A DNA stretch of 64,000 bases, from NCBI RefSeq assembly GCF_026967985.1, contig NZ_JAPVBJ010000004.1:248001-312000 (forward strand). Direction: 5' to 3'. How positions within the stretch are numbered: position 1 is the first letter of the stretch; every line of letters begins with the position of its first letter. Shown in pieces: positions 1 to 9,137 of this stretch. The position numbers and the translations under genes were made by a program. The DNA comes from Modestobacter sp. VKM Ac-2984 (GTDB taxonomy: Bacteria; Actinomycetota; Actinomycetes; Mycobacteriales; Geodermatophilaceae). Below the pieces are notes generated by a model that did no database searches, was not told the DNA's origin, and saw only the letters and a program-made list of their open reading frames with translations.

Positions 1-1
1 C

Positions 2-43
2 ACCGTGAAGCGGATGCTGGAGGAGCGGGTGCTGGGCTCCTAG
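2..43 (+). CDS. C-terminal tail of an upstream gene (partial)
   Basis: The last 13 codons of a forward gene enter from the left edge and stop at TAG, reading TVKRMLEERVLGS. The tail is helical and basic/acidic. A C-terminal GatB (Asp/Glu-tRNA amidotransferase subunit B) helix would fit, because actinobacterial gatB often lies upstream of ilvD, but 13 residues cannot prove this. Confidence 0.4.
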   Translation, partial: TVKRMLEERVLGS

Positions 44-68
44 CCCCGCGGCGGCGGGGCGGGGCAGC

Positions 69-1220
69 TCAGAGCGGGGAGCCCGCCGAGGACGTCGGTG
101 GGAGCACCCGCAGCACCTTGTCGTCGTCCTCGGTCGGGGTGCCCACCCCGTCGCGGTTGGAGGTGGTGATCCACAGCGCGCCCTCGGCGTCCACGGCCAC
201 CGAGCGCAGCCGCCCGTAGTCCTCGTCCAGGAACGCGGTCGGCTCCTCGACCGGGACCCGCCCGCCGTCGAGCTCGGCGACGTGCACCTGCTGCCCGTCG
301 AGCGCACCCAGGAAGACGTAGGGGCCGGTGACCGCGCAGCCGCCCAGCCCGCCCTCCTCCCCGGGCACCTCGAGCACCGGTGGGATGCCGCCGGGGCCGA
401 AGTCGCCGCCGCCGACGAGGGCGTTGAACTCGTCGGGCCCCTGCAGCGCGTCGTCGGTGGCGTAGAGCTGTTGGTCCCCGCCCTGGCACAGCGCGGTGAC
501 GTCCCGGTGCCCGCGGGTGACGAGCGGGCCGGCGCCGGCCGGCTGACCGAACACGTCGATGGCCAGCACCTTGCCGGCCGGCGATGCCGGGTCGGCTGCC
601 AGCGCCGGGTCCCCGACGTCGCCGGTGCCCACGTACAGCACGCCGTCCGGTCCGAACAGCAGCCCGCCGCCGTTGTGCACCTCGCCGCGTGGGATGCCGG
701 TCAGCACCGGGTTGGGGGTGCCGCCGATCGGGAAGCGCACCACCCGGTTGTCGGTCGCAGTGGAGACGTAGGCATAGAACAGCCCGTCCTCGAGGAACGT
801 CGGCGACAGGGCCAGCCCGAGCAGCCCGCCGTCCCCGCCGGTGTCGACGCCGGGCACGGTCATCAGCTCCCGGGGCTCGGCGCCGTCGGGGAAGACCTGC
901 AGCAGCCGCCCGGTGTCCCGCTCACCGACCACCGCCGTCCCGTCGGGCAGCAGCACCAGGCCGGTGGGCACGGCCAGGTCGGTGGCGACCACGTTCGGGT
1001 CACCGGCCTGGTCGTCGTCGGCGCCCGGGGTGGACGGCTGGCCGGGGGCCGGGATCGCGGGGCTCGTCGGCGGCGGGGCGACCTGCGGTAGCTGCCCCTG
1101 CGGGACGTCGCGGAAGGGGCCGGCCGGCTCGTAGCCGCCGCCGCAGCCGGCCAGCAGCAGCCCGCCCAGGAACAGCGCCGTCCGTCGCCGGGCACCGGGT
1201 GCCGCCGTCCGCCGTCCCAC
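69..1220 (-). CDS. PQQ-dependent sugar dehydrogenase-like lipoprotein
   Basis: Predicted exported beta-propeller oxidoreductase of the glucose/sorbosone dehydrogenase family, 383 aa, anchored on the outer face of the membrane. Residues 1-26 form a lipoprotein signal with basic start RRR, hydrophobic core and lipobox LLAGC (Cys26). A Pro/Gly-rich linker runs to about residue 75, followed by propeller blades with HNGG near residue 182 and FGPDGVLYVGTGD just after. Many relatives have Arg after HNGG, where this protein has Gly, so real sugar oxidation is uncertain. The GTG start is supported by TACTGT ending 7 nt upstream (reverse strand), which fits a leaderless mRNA. It is divergent from the hydroxyacid dehydrogenase gene, only 65 bp away. 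Confidence 0.82.
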   Translation of the reverse strand: MGRRTAAPGARRRTALFLGGLLLAGCGGGYEPAGPFRDVPQGQLPQVAPPPTSPAIPAPGQPSTPGADDDQAGDPNVVATDLAVPTGLVLLPDGTAVVGERDTGRLLQVFPDGAEPRELMTVPGVDTGGDGGLLGLALSPTFLEDGLFYAYVSTATDNRVVRFPIGGTPNPVLTGIPRGEVHNGGGLLFGPDGVLYVGTGDVGDPALAADPASPAGKVLAIDVFGQPAGAGPLVTRGHRDVTALCQGGDQQLYATDDALQGPDEFNALVGGGDFGPGGIPPVLEVPGEEGGLGGCAVTGPYVFLGALDGQQVHVAELDGGRVPVEEPTAFLDEDYGRLRSVAVDAEGALWITTSNRDGVGTPTEDDDKVLRVLPPTSSAGSPL

Positions 1221-1285
1221 CCCGGCAACAGTACGGCGGCTGCCCGTCGCGCCGCCGCCGACCGACCCCCCTAGGGTCGGGACCC

Positions 1286-2251
1286 GTGCCCGACGTCACC
1301 GGTCCCGACACCGCCCCCACGCTGCCCCTGGGCCCGGAGGAGGCGCTGCACGTGCTCGTCCCGTCCCGGGCCCTCGCCGAGGCGGTCGCGGCCGTCTCGC
1401 CCCGCATCCGTGCCCACCGGCTCCCCGACGAGGGGCTGCCCACCGGGGAGGCGACGCAGGCGCAGGTGCTCGTGCCGCGCGGTGGCGGGGAGATCCCCGC
1501 CGAGGTGCTGGACGCCCTGCCGCGGCTGCGGCTGGTCCAGCTGATGAGCGCCGGTGCGGAGAAGTTCGTCGGCCGGCTGCCCGAGCGGGTCACGCTCTGC
1601 AACGCCCGTGGTGCGCACACCCCCTCGACCGCGGAGTGGACGGTCGCCGCGACGCTGGCCGCGCAGCGGGGCATCCCGCACTTCACCCGCGCGCAGGACG
1701 CCGGCCACTGGGACTTCCGCACCGAGCACTCGCTGATCGGCGCCAAGGTGCTGATGGTGGGCGCCGGCGACATCGGCCGCACGATCGGCCGGATGATGGC
1801 CGGCTTCGACGTCGACCTCACCTATGTCGGCCGGACCGCCCGCGACGGCGTGCGCGGCTTCGAGGAGCTGCCCCAGCTGCTGCCCGATGCCGACGTCGTG
1901 GTGCTCATCGTGCCGGTGACCCCGCAGACCACCGGCCTCGTCGACGCCGCCTTCCTCGCCGCCATGAAGGACGACGCCCTCCTGGTCAACGCCGCCCGCG
2001 GGGTGGTCGTGGACACCGACGCGCTGCTGGCCGAGCTGACCTCGGGCCGGCTGCGCGCCGCGCTGGACGTGACCGACCCCGAGCCGCTGCCCGCCGGGCA
2101 CCCGCTGTGGTCGGCGCCCAACCTGCTGCTCACCCCGCACGTGGCCGGTGCGGTGCCCGACACCAACGCCCGCGCCACCGCCGCCGTCACCGAGCAGCTG
2201 ACCCGCGTGCTGGCCGGCGAGCCGCTGCGCAACGTCGTCGCCGACTACTGA
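1286..2251 (+). CDS. D-isomer-specific 2-hydroxyacid dehydrogenase
   Basis: Cytoplasmic NAD(P)-dependent 2-hydroxyacid dehydrogenase, 321 aa, typical length for the family. The nucleotide-binding signature GAGDIG is at residues 159-164. NAARG carries the substrate-binding Arg, and TPHVAGA contains the catalytic His. The true substrate (glyoxylate, hydroxypyruvate, other 2-keto acids) cannot be read from sequence. I chose the GTG start because TAGGGT ends 8 nt before it (leaderless pattern) and the protein begins where homologues begin; the open frame upstream runs antisense through the lipoprotein gene. The gene is followed within 2 nt of its stop by a two-stem 3' element. Confidence 0.85.
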   Translation: MPDVTGPDTAPTLPLGPEEALHVLVPSRALAEAVAAVSPRIRAHRLPDEGLPTGEATQAQVLVPRGGGEIPAEVLDALPRLRLVQLMSAGAEKFVGRLPERVTLCNARGAHTPSTAEWTVAATLAAQRGIPHFTRAQDAGHWDFRTEHSLIGAKVLMVGAGDIGRTIGRMMAGFDVDLTYVGRTARDGVRGFEELPQLLPDADVVVLIVPVTPQTTGLVDAAFLAAMKDDALLVNAARGVVVDTDALLAELTSGRLRAALDVTDPEPLPAGHPLWSAPNLLLTPHVAGAVPDTNARATAAVTEQLTRVLAGEPLRNVVADY

Positions 2252-2253
2252 GA

Positions 2254-2307
2254 GGACCCCGTCCTCCTCACCCCTCGCAGGCTCGGGGCGAGCCTCTGGA
2301 CGGGGCC
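2254..2307 (+). terminator. Two-stem 3' element, copy 1 (after hydroxyacid dehydrogenase)
   Basis: The element starts 2 nt after the TGA stop. Outer stem: GG-A-CCCCGTCC pairs with GGACGGGG-CC, leaving a bulged A. Inner stem: CTCaCCCC pairs with GGGGcGAG with one A/C mismatch. The loop is TCGCAGGCTC. The architecture matches four other copies in the window. It lies between converging genes, so a termination or 3'-end role is likely, but no T-run follows. Confidence 0.75.
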
Positions 2308-2308
2308 G

Positions 2309-2671
2309 TCAGGGGGCGGGGATGCGGCCGCCGGAGAGGGCGGCGAGCCGGGGCAGGTCGCGGGCCCGGAGCACGGGCAGCTGCACCTGGGTCCCGGCGG
2401 TCGTGACCAGCCACAGGTCGGCGCGCTCGCCGACCCGGACGCCGGCCAGGTCGTCCCAGGCGACCGTGCGGCGGGCGACCGGCGACCGCACGGTGATCCC
2501 GTCGTCCCCGACGTCGACGCCGACCCGGAGGACCCAGACCGCCAACGCCAACGGCACCAGCAGGAGCAGGAACGCCCACGGGCCGGCGACGGTCACCGGC
2601 AGCACGCAGATGGTCAGGAAGAGGACGGGGACGAGCGAGATCCGGCTCATCCGCATCCGGGCGACAGCCAC
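2309..2671 (-). CDS. Membrane-anchored PH-domain protein
   Basis: Small protein of 120 aa. Residues about 10-47 hold two hydrophobic helices forming a membrane hairpin. The remainder (GVDVGDDGITVRSP onward, with VAWDDLAGV) matches the bacterial PH-like domain common in actinobacterial low-molecular-weight membrane proteins. No enzymatic residues are seen; a structural or scaffolding role is an inference. The start is GTG; in-frame ATG codons a few residues downstream (MRMSR) are alternatives. It converges on the hydroxyacid dehydrogenase gene, sharing the 3' element between them. Confidence 0.7.
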   Translation of the reverse strand: MAVARMRMSRISLVPVLFLTICVLPVTVAGPWAFLLLLVPLALAVWVLRVGVDVGDDGITVRSPVARRTVAWDDLAGVRVGERADLWLVTTAGTQVQLPVLRARDLPRLAALSGGRIPAP

Positions 2672-2716
2672 GTGGCGATGTTCCCAGATCCGGCACCCCG
2701 GCCGGCCGGGGACGCC

Positions 2717-3544
2717 TCAGCCGCGGCTCAGCCGGGCCAGCCGGGCGGCGCTGTCGGTGCCCGCGGCCGCCGTGTAGACGACCAGGTGCAGGTCGGGGGA
2801 GTCGGCCAGGGTGAGCTGGTGGTGCTCCAGCAGCAGGCTGCCCACCCGGGGGTGCTCGAAGCGGCGCTCGCTGGAGCTGAACGACTCGACGTCGTGGCTC
2901 GCCCAGCCGGCCCGGAAGTGCGCGCTGGCCTCCTGCAGCCGGGTGACCAGGTCGACGACGGCCGGGTCGTGCACCCGGCTGCCGACCTCGGCGCGGAACT
3001 GGGTGAGGAAGCGCCGGCTGTCGGTGGCCCAGTCGCCGAGCAGGTTCCGCACGGCGGGGTCGGTGAAGACCACCCACAGCAGGTTCCGCGCGTCCTCCGG
3101 CGCCGTGGCCACCCCGGGGTACAGCCGCTCGTAGGCGGTGTTCCACCCGAGGATCGACCAGCTGTGGGTGAGGACGAAGGCGGGGGAGGGGCCCAGCGCG
3201 TCCAGCAGCCGCACGGCGTGCGCCGGCAGCTCCGCCGGACCGGGTTCGGCCGGCGACGTCGCAGCGTGCCCGGTCAGCCGCAGCACGTACTGGTGCTCGG
3301 CCGGCGAGAGCTGCAGCGTGCGGGCGACGGCGTCCACCACCTGCCGGGACGGCGAGATGTCACGGCCCTGCTCGAGCCACGTGTACCAGGTGTGGCTGAC
3401 CCCGGACAGCAGGGCGACCTCCTCCCGGCGCAGCCCGGGGGCGCGCCGGGCGCCGTGCCCGGGCAGCCCGACCGAGGCCGGCGCCACCTGCCGCCGCCGG
3501 GACCGCAGGAACGCCGCCAGCTCGGTGCGCGGGGAACCGGTCAT
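2717..3544 (-). CDS. XRE-family regulator with MmyB-like ligand domain
   Basis: DNA-binding regulator of 275 aa. The N-terminal helix-turn-helix (GLRREEVALLSGVS, then WYTWLEQGRD) is the classic arrangement of actinobacterial XRE/MmyB-like regulators. The C-terminal ~180 aa form the MLTR/PAS-like ligand-binding domain (WNTAYERLYPG, NLLWVVFTD). Such regulators usually control a neighbouring dehydrogenase or transporter. Here the divergent BASS-type symporter 124 bp away is the obvious candidate target (inference). The start is ATG. Confidence 0.88.
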   Translation of the reverse strand: MTGSPRTELAAFLRSRRRQVAPASVGLPGHGARRAPGLRREEVALLSGVSHTWYTWLEQGRDISPSRQVVDAVARTLQLSPAEHQYVLRLTGHAATSPAEPGPAELPAHAVRLLDALGPSPAFVLTHSWSILGWNTAYERLYPGVATAPEDARNLLWVVFTDPAVRNLLGDWATDSRRFLTQFRAEVGSRVHDPAVVDLVTRLQEASAHFRAGWASHDVESFSSSERRFEHPRVGSLLLEHHQLTLADSPDLHLVVYTAAAGTDSAARLARLSRG

Positions 3545-3667
3545 GCGCCGACCTCCTCGGTCCGGGTGGGTGGTGGTGTCAGTACCAGCATCAACGCTCT
3601 CTTGTGCCCCCGTCCACCGGCCCGCAGGCTGGGCCGGCGCACCGCTGCTCGCGAAGGGGGATCAGGA

Positions 3668-4645
3668 GTGGACCAGGTCAGGGTCGTCAGCGCGTTCGTC
3701 GGGCGCTGGTTCGCCGTCATCGTCGTGCTCGCGGGCGCGCTGGCGCTGGCGGTCCCCGGGGCGTTCGCCGGGGGCACGGCGGCGGTCCCGTGGCTGCTCG
3801 CGGTGATCATGCTCGGGATGGGCATGACCCTGCGGCCGGTCGACTTCGCGATCGTGGCGCGCCGCCCCTGGGCGCTGCTGGCCGGGGTGGCCACCCAGTT
3901 CGTCGTCATGCCCGGGCTGGCGTTCGGGATCGCCCAGGTGCTCGACCTGTCGCCGGCGCTGTCGGCCGGCATGGTGCTCGTCGGCTCGGCGCCGGGCGGC
4001 ACCGCGTCCAACGTGATCGTCTACCTGGCCCGCGGCGACACGGCGTTGTCGGTGGCGATGACGTCGGTCTCCACCCTGCTGGCCCCGGTGCTCACCCCGC
4101 TGCTGGTGCTGTGGCTGGCCGGCCAGTACCTCCCGGTCGACGGCGCCGGGCTGTTCACCTCGATCCTGCAGATCGTGCTGGTGCCGGTCCTGCTCGGGCT
4201 GCTGCTCCGCCGGCTCGTCCCGCGGCTGATCGAGCGGCTGCTGGACCTCCTCCCGCTGGTCTCGGTCGCCGGGATCGCCGCCGTGGTGGCGATCGTCGTC
4301 GCGGCGAGCGCGGACACCCTGCTGTCGGTGGGGCTCCTCGTGGTGGTGGCGGTCATCGCGCACAACCTGCTGGGCCTGGGGCTGGGCTACGCGGTGGCCC
4401 GGGCCTGCGGCTTCGACGAGCAGGGCCGGCGGGCGGTCAGCATCGAGGTCGGCATGCAGAACTCCGGCCTGGCCGCGGCGCTGGCCACCGCGCACTTCTC
4501 CGCCGCGGCGGCGCTGCCCGCGGCGCTCTTCTCGGTCTGGCACAACGTCTCGGGCTCGCTGCTGGCCGGCCACTGGGCGCGCCGGAGCGCCGCGCCCGAG
4601 TCCGAGCCCACCCTCCCGGCCGGTGCCCCCGGCCCCCGTCCCTGA
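3668..4645 (+). CDS. Bile acid:sodium symporter (BASS) family transporter
   Basis: Integral membrane protein of 325 aa with about ten hydrophobic helices. The conserved BASS motif [10 protein letters not shown] sits near residue 105, and the helix-7 to helix-9 region ends in [14 protein letters not shown], a strongly conserved BASS sequence. The family co-transports organic anions (bile acids, pyruvate, pantothenate, keto acids) with sodium. Lying immediately upstream of ilvD it could carry a keto acid, but that is only inference. The GTG start is placed by an upstream AAGGGGGA ribosome-binding site 6 nt away. The stop is 13 nt before ilvD. Confidence 0.85.
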   Translation: MDQVRVVSAFVGRWFAVIVVLAGALALAVPGAFAGGTAAVPWLLAVIMLGMGMTLRPVDFAIVARRPWALLAGVATQFVVMPGLAFGIAQVLDLSPALSAGMVLVGSAPGGTASNVIVYLARGDTALSVAMTSVSTLLAPVLTPLLVLWLAGQYLPVDGAGLFTSILQIVLVPVLLGLLLRRLVPRLIERLLDLLPLVSVAGIAAVVAIVVAASADTLLSVGLLVVVAVIAHNLLGLGLGYAVARACGFDEQGRRAVSIEVGMQNSGLAAALATAHFSAAAALPAALFSVWHNVSGSLLAGHWARRSAAPESEPTLPAGAPGPRP

Positions 4646-4658
4646 TCAGGAGCACGCC

Positions 4659-6410
4659 ATGACGACCACCCAGGCCACCGGCCTACCATCGCCGGTCGTG
4701 ACGACCGTCGAGGACCGCCCCACCAACAACGACCGCAGCGTCGACGTCAAGCCGCGCAGCCGCGAGGTCACCGACGGGGACGCCAAGGCCCCGGCCCGGG
4801 CCATGCTCCGCGCGGTGGGCATGGGCGACGACGACTTCGCCAAGCCGCAGATCGGCGTCGCCTCGTCCTGGAACGAGATCACCCCCTGCAACCTGTCGCT
4901 GGACCGGCTGGCCAAGCGGGCCAAGGAGGGCGTGTTCGCCGCCGGCGGCTACCCGTTGGAGTTCGGCACGATCTCCGTCTCCGACGGCATCTCGATGGGC
5001 CACGAGGGGATGCGGGCCTCGCTGGTCTCCCGCGAGGTCATCGCCGACTCGGTCGAGACCGTCATGTTCGCCGAGCGGCTCGACGGGTCGGTGCTGCTGG
5101 CGGGCTGCGACAAGTCGCTGCCCGGCATGCTGATGGCCGCCGCCCGGCTCGACCTGGCCAGCGTGTTCGTCTACTCCGGCTCCACTCTGCCGGGGAAGCT
5201 CGGGGACAAGGACCTCACCCTGATCGACGTCTTCGAGGGTGTCGGCGCCTGCGCCGCCGGGAAGATCACCCGCGACGAGCTGACCGCCATCGAGAAGGCC
5301 GCCTGCCCGGGGATGGGCTCCTGCGGCGGCATGTACACCGCGAACACGATGGCCAGCGTGGCCGAGGCGCTGGGCATGGCCCTGCCCGGCAGTGCGGCGC
5401 CGCCCGCTCCCGACGCCCGCCGGGACGCCATCGCGATCGCCTCCGGCGAGGCCGTGGTGAACCTGCTCCGCAAGGGCATCACCGCCCGGCAGATCATGAC
5501 CAAGGAGGCGTTCGAGAACGCCATCACCGTGGCCATGGCGCTGGGTGGCTCGACCAACGCCGTCCTGCACCTGATGGCGATCGCCCACGAGGCCGACGTC
5601 GACCTCACCCTCGACGACTTCAACCGGATCGGTGACCGCACGCCGCACCTGGCCGACGTGAAGCCGTTCGGCCGGTTCGTGATGACCGACGTCGACCGGA
5701 TCGGCGGCGTCCCGGTGGTCATGCGCGCCCTGTTGGACGCCGGCCTGCTGCACGGCGACGTGCTGACCGTGACCGGCCGGACGCTGGCCGAGAACCTGGC
5801 CGAGCTCAGCCCGCCGGACCCCGACGGCGCGATCATCCGCGCGATGTCCGACCCGATCCACAAGACCGGCGGCCTCACCGTGCTGCGCGGGTCGCTGGCA
5901 CCGGAGGGCGCGGTGGTGAAGTCCGCCGGCTTCGACGCCGACGTCTTCGAGGGGACCGCCCGGGTCTTCGACGGCGAGCAGGGTGCGATGGACGCCGTCA
6001 CCGAGGGCACCCTGGGCAAGGACGACGTCGTGGTGATCCGCTACGAGGGCCCGCGCGGTGGCCCCGGCATGCGGGAGATGCTCGCCGTCACCGGTGCGAT
6101 CAAGGGCGCCGGGCTGGGCAAGGACGTGCTGCTGCTCACCGACGGCCGGTTCTCCGGCGGCACCACCGGCCTGTGCGTGGGGCACATCGCGCCGGAGGCG
6201 GCCGACGGCGGCCCGATCGCCTTCGTCCGCGAGGGTGACCGGATCCGGCTGGACCTGGCCGCCCGCACGCTGGAGCTGCTGGTGGACGACGCGGAGCTGG
6301 CCCGCCGCCGCGAGGGCTGGGCGCCGCCCGCGCCGCGCTACACCCGCGGGGTGCTCGCCAAGTACGCCAAGCTGGTCGGCTCCGCGGCCCAGGGCGCGGT
6401 CTGCGGCTGA
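4659..6410 (+). CDS. ilvD: Dihydroxy-acid dehydratase
   Basis: Converts 2,3-dihydroxy-3-methylbutanoate and -pentanoate to the 2-keto acids of valine and isoleucine biosynthesis; iron-sulfur enzyme of the cytoplasm, 583 aa. Signatures are [22 protein letters not shown] (cluster cysteines) and [10 protein letters not shown]. The sequence closely follows the mycobacterial type, for example [10 protein letters not shown] near the N-terminus and ending AVCG. The ATG start has AGGAG 7 nt upstream. A competing GTG start at 4698 has TACCAT ending 8 nt before it, so a shorter leaderless form lacking 13 residues is possible. Confidence 0.97.
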   Translation: MTTTQATGLPSPVVTTVEDRPTNNDRSVDVKPRSREVTDGDAKAPARAMLRAVGMGDDDFAKPQIGVASSWNEITPCNLSLDRLAKRAKEGVFAAGGYPLEFGTISVSDGISMGHEGMRASLVSREVIADSVETVMFAERLDGSVLLAGCDKSLPGMLMAAARLDLASVFVYSGSTLPGKLGDKDLTLIDVFEGVGACAAGKITRDELTAIEKAACPGMGSCGGMYTANTMASVAEALGMALPGSAAPPAPDARRDAIAIASGEAVVNLLRKGITARQIMTKEAFENAITVAMALGGSTNAVLHLMAIAHEADVDLTLDDFNRIGDRTPHLADVKPFGRFVMTDVDRIGGVPVVMRALLDAGLLHGDVLTVTGRTLAENLAELSPPDPDGAIIRAMSDPIHKTGGLTVLRGSLAPEGAVVKSAGFDADVFEGTARVFDGEQGAMDAVTEGTLGKDDVVVIRYEGPRGGPGMREMLAVTGAIKGAGLGKDVLLLTDGRFSGGTTGLCVGHIAPEAADGGPIAFVREGDRIRLDLAARTLELLVDDAELARRREGWAPPAPRYTRGVLAKYAKLVGSAAQGAVCG

Positions 6411-6419
6411 CGTCCGCAC

Positions 6420-6455
6420 CGGCCCGGCCCCGCCCGAACGGGTGAGGCCGGGCCG
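6420..6455 (+). terminator. Hairpin after ilvD
   Basis: A 10-bp perfect stem CGGCCCGGCC/GGCCGGGCCG encloses a second small stem CGCCC/GGGTG. It begins 9 nt after the ilvD stop. There is no T-run, typical of actinobacterial intrinsic terminators. Confidence 0.7.
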
Positions 6456-6462
6456 TCCGCCC

Positions 6463-6491
6463 TGTTCCCGGCGCACTCCTGCGTCGACAGT
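6463..6491 (+). promoter_or_regulatory. Candidate promoter of the c-di-GMP gene pair
   Basis: TGTTCC and GACAGT are separated by 17 nt, and the -10-like box ends 6 nt before the GTG start at 6498, so a leaderless transcript would cover both overlapping genes. Both hexamers are weak matches. Confidence 0.4.
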
Positions 6492-6497
6492 CCTGAG

Positions 6498-9137
6498 GTG
6501 CAGCAGACGCGCCGGTGGCGGACCCGTGGGTGGCTGCTCGCCGTCCCGGTGCTCACCGGGGCCGCGGGCGGTGCCGCCCCGCTGGCTGCCGACCTCGTGC
6601 TGTTCGCTGCCGCGCTGGTCGCCGCCGGGCTGCTGTGGCGCATCGGGGGCCGGGGCTCCGGCGGCATGCGCGGCTGGCGCCTGCTCTCCCTCGCCGTGCT
6701 CCTCGGGCTGGGCACCAGCCTGCTCGCCGGGCTGCTGACCGACCCGCCGCCCGAGGGCCTGTTCGACGCCACCGGTCAGCTGGTCCAGCTGCCGGCCGGG
6801 CTGCTCGCGCTGGTCGCGGTGCTCACCCTGCTGTCCCCGGGGCGGCTGCGCCGCGGCGGTGCTCGGCTGGCCACCGAGACCGCCCTCTTCTTCTGCGCCT
6901 CCCTCGTGCTGGCCCAGGTGCTCGTGGTCGGACCGGCGCTGCGGACCCAGCCGCTGGAGGGTGCGGACCGGGTCGTCCTGGAGGTCGCCTGCCTGGTGAC
7001 CGCCTCGGTGCTGTCCGCCGTCCTGCTGCTGATCGCTGCGTCCCCGGGACCCCGGCGGGGCGCCGGGGCGCTGTTGCTGCTCGCCGCCGCGACCTGGGCC
7101 ACCACGCACGGCCTGGCGATCGCCGGGGAGGACCTGCAGCTCGCCGCCTTGGGCGGCGCCGCACCCGCCGGTGAGCTCGTCAGCCTGCTGCTGCTCTGCC
7201 TCGCGGCGCTGCGCGACCCGGGCGCCCACGACGAGGCACCCCCGACCCGGGCCAGCGCCCGGCTCAACGTGGTCGGCCAGCTGCTCCCGCACCTGGTGAC
7301 CGTGGCCGCCGGGGTGGCCTACCTGGGTGCGCCGCTGCTCGGCGCCGCCCCGTCCCCGGCCGCCACGGTCGCCCTGCTCAGCTGCCTGTCCCTCACCGCC
7401 GTCCACCGCGCCGCCGCCGCCCGGGACGAGCACCGGGTCGCCGCCCGGCTCCGGCGCAGCGAGGCCTACTTCCGCTCCCTGGTCCGCTCCAGCAGCGACG
7501 CGGTGCTCATCCTCGACGGCGACCTGCGGATCAGCTGGGTGGCTCCCGCGGTGGAGCCGGCCGGGGGGCCGGGCCTGCGGGGCCGGTTCCTGCCGGAGGT
7601 CGTGCACCCGGAGGACGCGGTCGAGGTGGCCGCGTGGCTCACCGGCGAGGGGCCGGACGGGGACGTCGTCGGCCTGCGCAGCTTCCGGCTGGCCGACCGC
7701 ACCGGTACCTGGCGGGTCTTCGAGGCCGGGGTCACCGACCTGCGCGGGGACGCCGACGTGGCAGCGCTCGTGCTGCACTGCCGCGACGTGACCGCCCGGC
7801 TCGACCGGGAGCTCGAGCTGCGCTCGCTGGCCTTCGTCGACCCGCTCACCGGGCTGCCGAACCGGGCAGCCCAGCGGCTGGCCCTGGCCGAGCTGCTGGC
7901 CGGCGAGGACGACGGACCGACCGACGCGGCGCTGCTGCTGGTCGAGCTGCACGGCCTGCGCGAGGCCCTGGAGAACGCCGGCAGCGAGGTCGCCGAGACG
8001 ACGCTGACCGAGGTCGCCCGCCGGCTGCGCGCGACGGTGCGCGGCGAGGACCAGGTGGCCCGGATCGGCACCGAGTTGTTCAGCGTGCTGGCGCACGGGA
8101 CCGGGGACGAGCTCGATCGGCTCGCCGCCCGCTGCCTGGCGGCGATCGAGGCACCGATCGTGACCGACGCCGGGATCGTGGACCTGTCCGGCGCGGTCGG
8201 GCTCGTCCCGCTGGACCCGGGGTTGTCCGAGGGCCAGGCGGTCGACCGGGCCGAGCTCGCCGTCGTGGCCGCCCGGGCGGCCGGCAGCGGCTCGGTGCGC
8301 CGGTACCGGTCCGAGCTGTCCGCAGCCCGCGACCGACGGGAGCAGCTGCGCGAGGACCTGGTCGGCGCCCGGGAGCGCGGCGAGCTCGCCCTCGCCTGGC
8401 AGCCGATCGTCGACCTGGGGGACCAGCGGGTCACCGGCGTCGAGGCGCTGCTGCGCTGGCAGCACCCGGGGTACGGGGAGGTGCCGCCGGAGGAGTTCCT
8501 GCCGGTCGCCGAGCGGGCCGGCCTGGTGGTCGACCTGGAGCGCTGGGTGCTGCGCGAGGCGACCGCCGCCGCGGTGACCCTGCCCCGGGACGGCGTAGCC
8601 CTCAAGCTGGCGGTCAACGTCTCGGCCGCCCACCTCGCGGCCGGCACGCTGGTCGGTGACGTGACGGCTGCCCTGCGGGACAGCGGCCTGCCGCCGGAGC
8701 GCCTGGTCGTGGAGATCGCCGAGTCCAGCCTCGAGGTCGGCGCGCTCGCCGACGACGTGGCGGCGCTGCGGCTGATGGGCGTGCGCCTGGCCCTGGACGA
8801 CTTCGGCAGCGGGCGCTCCTCGTTGCCCGCCCTCGGCGGACTGCCGATCGACATCATCAAGCTGGACCGGAGCCTGCTGTCCCGGGTCGACCGGGACCCG
8901 TACAGCCGGGCCGTCTGCCAGGCCGTGGTCTCGCTGGCCGCGACCCTGGGCATCGACGTCGTGGCGGAGGGCGTGGAGACGACGAGTCAGCTGACGGCGC
9001 TGCGCACCCTCGGCTGCGGGTACGCCCAGGGCTTCCTGCTCGCCCGTCCGATCGGGCTGGCCGGGCTGGTGCAGCTGCTGGAGTCCGGCACCGGGCGGCT
9101 GTGGCCCGGGGTGGCCGGCCGGGTGGGTGCATCGTGA
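6498..9137 (+). CDS. Membrane PAS-GGDEF-EAL protein with degenerate GGDEF
   Basis: Cyclic-di-GMP turnover protein, 879 aa. Residues 10-300 contain about eight to nine hydrophobic helices forming a membrane sensor. A PAS-like domain covers about 320-430. The GGDEF domain starts near 441 (FVDPLTGLPNRAA), but its active loop reads RIGTELF near residue 520 instead of GGDEF, so cyclase activity is not expected. The EAL domain (about 614-865) keeps EALLRW, NVSAAHL, DDFGSG, KLDRSLL and AEGVET, so phosphodiesterase activity is plausible. Its stop overlaps the start of the next gene (GTGA), indicating coupled expression. Confidence 0.9.
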   Translation: MQQTRRWRTRGWLLAVPVLTGAAGGAAPLAADLVLFAAALVAAGLLWRIGGRGSGGMRGWRLLSLAVLLGLGTSLLAGLLTDPPPEGLFDATGQLVQLPAGLLALVAVLTLLSPGRLRRGGARLATETALFFCASLVLAQVLVVGPALRTQPLEGADRVVLEVACLVTASVLSAVLLLIAASPGPRRGAGALLLLAAATWATTHGLAIAGEDLQLAALGGAAPAGELVSLLLLCLAALRDPGAHDEAPPTRASARLNVVGQLLPHLVTVAAGVAYLGAPLLGAAPSPAATVALLSCLSLTAVHRAAAARDEHRVAARLRRSEAYFRSLVRSSSDAVLILDGDLRISWVAPAVEPAGGPGLRGRFLPEVVHPEDAVEVAAWLTGEGPDGDVVGLRSFRLADRTGTWRVFEAGVTDLRGDADVAALVLHCRDVTARLDRELELRSLAFVDPLTGLPNRAAQRLALAELLAGEDDGPTDAALLLVELHGLREALENAGSEVAETTLTEVARRLRATVRGEDQVARIGTELFSVLAHGTGDELDRLAARCLAAIEAPIVTDAGIVDLSGAVGLVPLDPGLSEGQAVDRAELAVVAARAAGSGSVRRYRSELSAARDRREQLREDLVGARERGELALAWQPIVDLGDQRVTGVEALLRWQHPGYGEVPPEEFLPVAERAGLVVDLERWVLREATAAAVTLPRDGVALKLAVNVSAAHLAAGTLVGDVTAALRDSGLPPERLVVEIAESSLEVGALADDVAALRLMGVRLALDDFGSGRSSLPALGGLPIDIIKLDRSLLSRVDRDPYSRAVCQAVVSLAATLGIDVVAEGVETTSQLTALRTLGCGYAQGFLLARPIGLAGLVQLLESGTGRLWPGVAGRVGAS

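Noticed and set aside
4683-8633. A 1316-codon open frame on the reverse strand opposite ilvD and the first GGDEF-EAL gene
   Set aside because: Composition is typical of antisense reading of GC-rich genes (runs of Gly, Arg, Gln, His), no domain is seen, and it crosses two well-supported genes.
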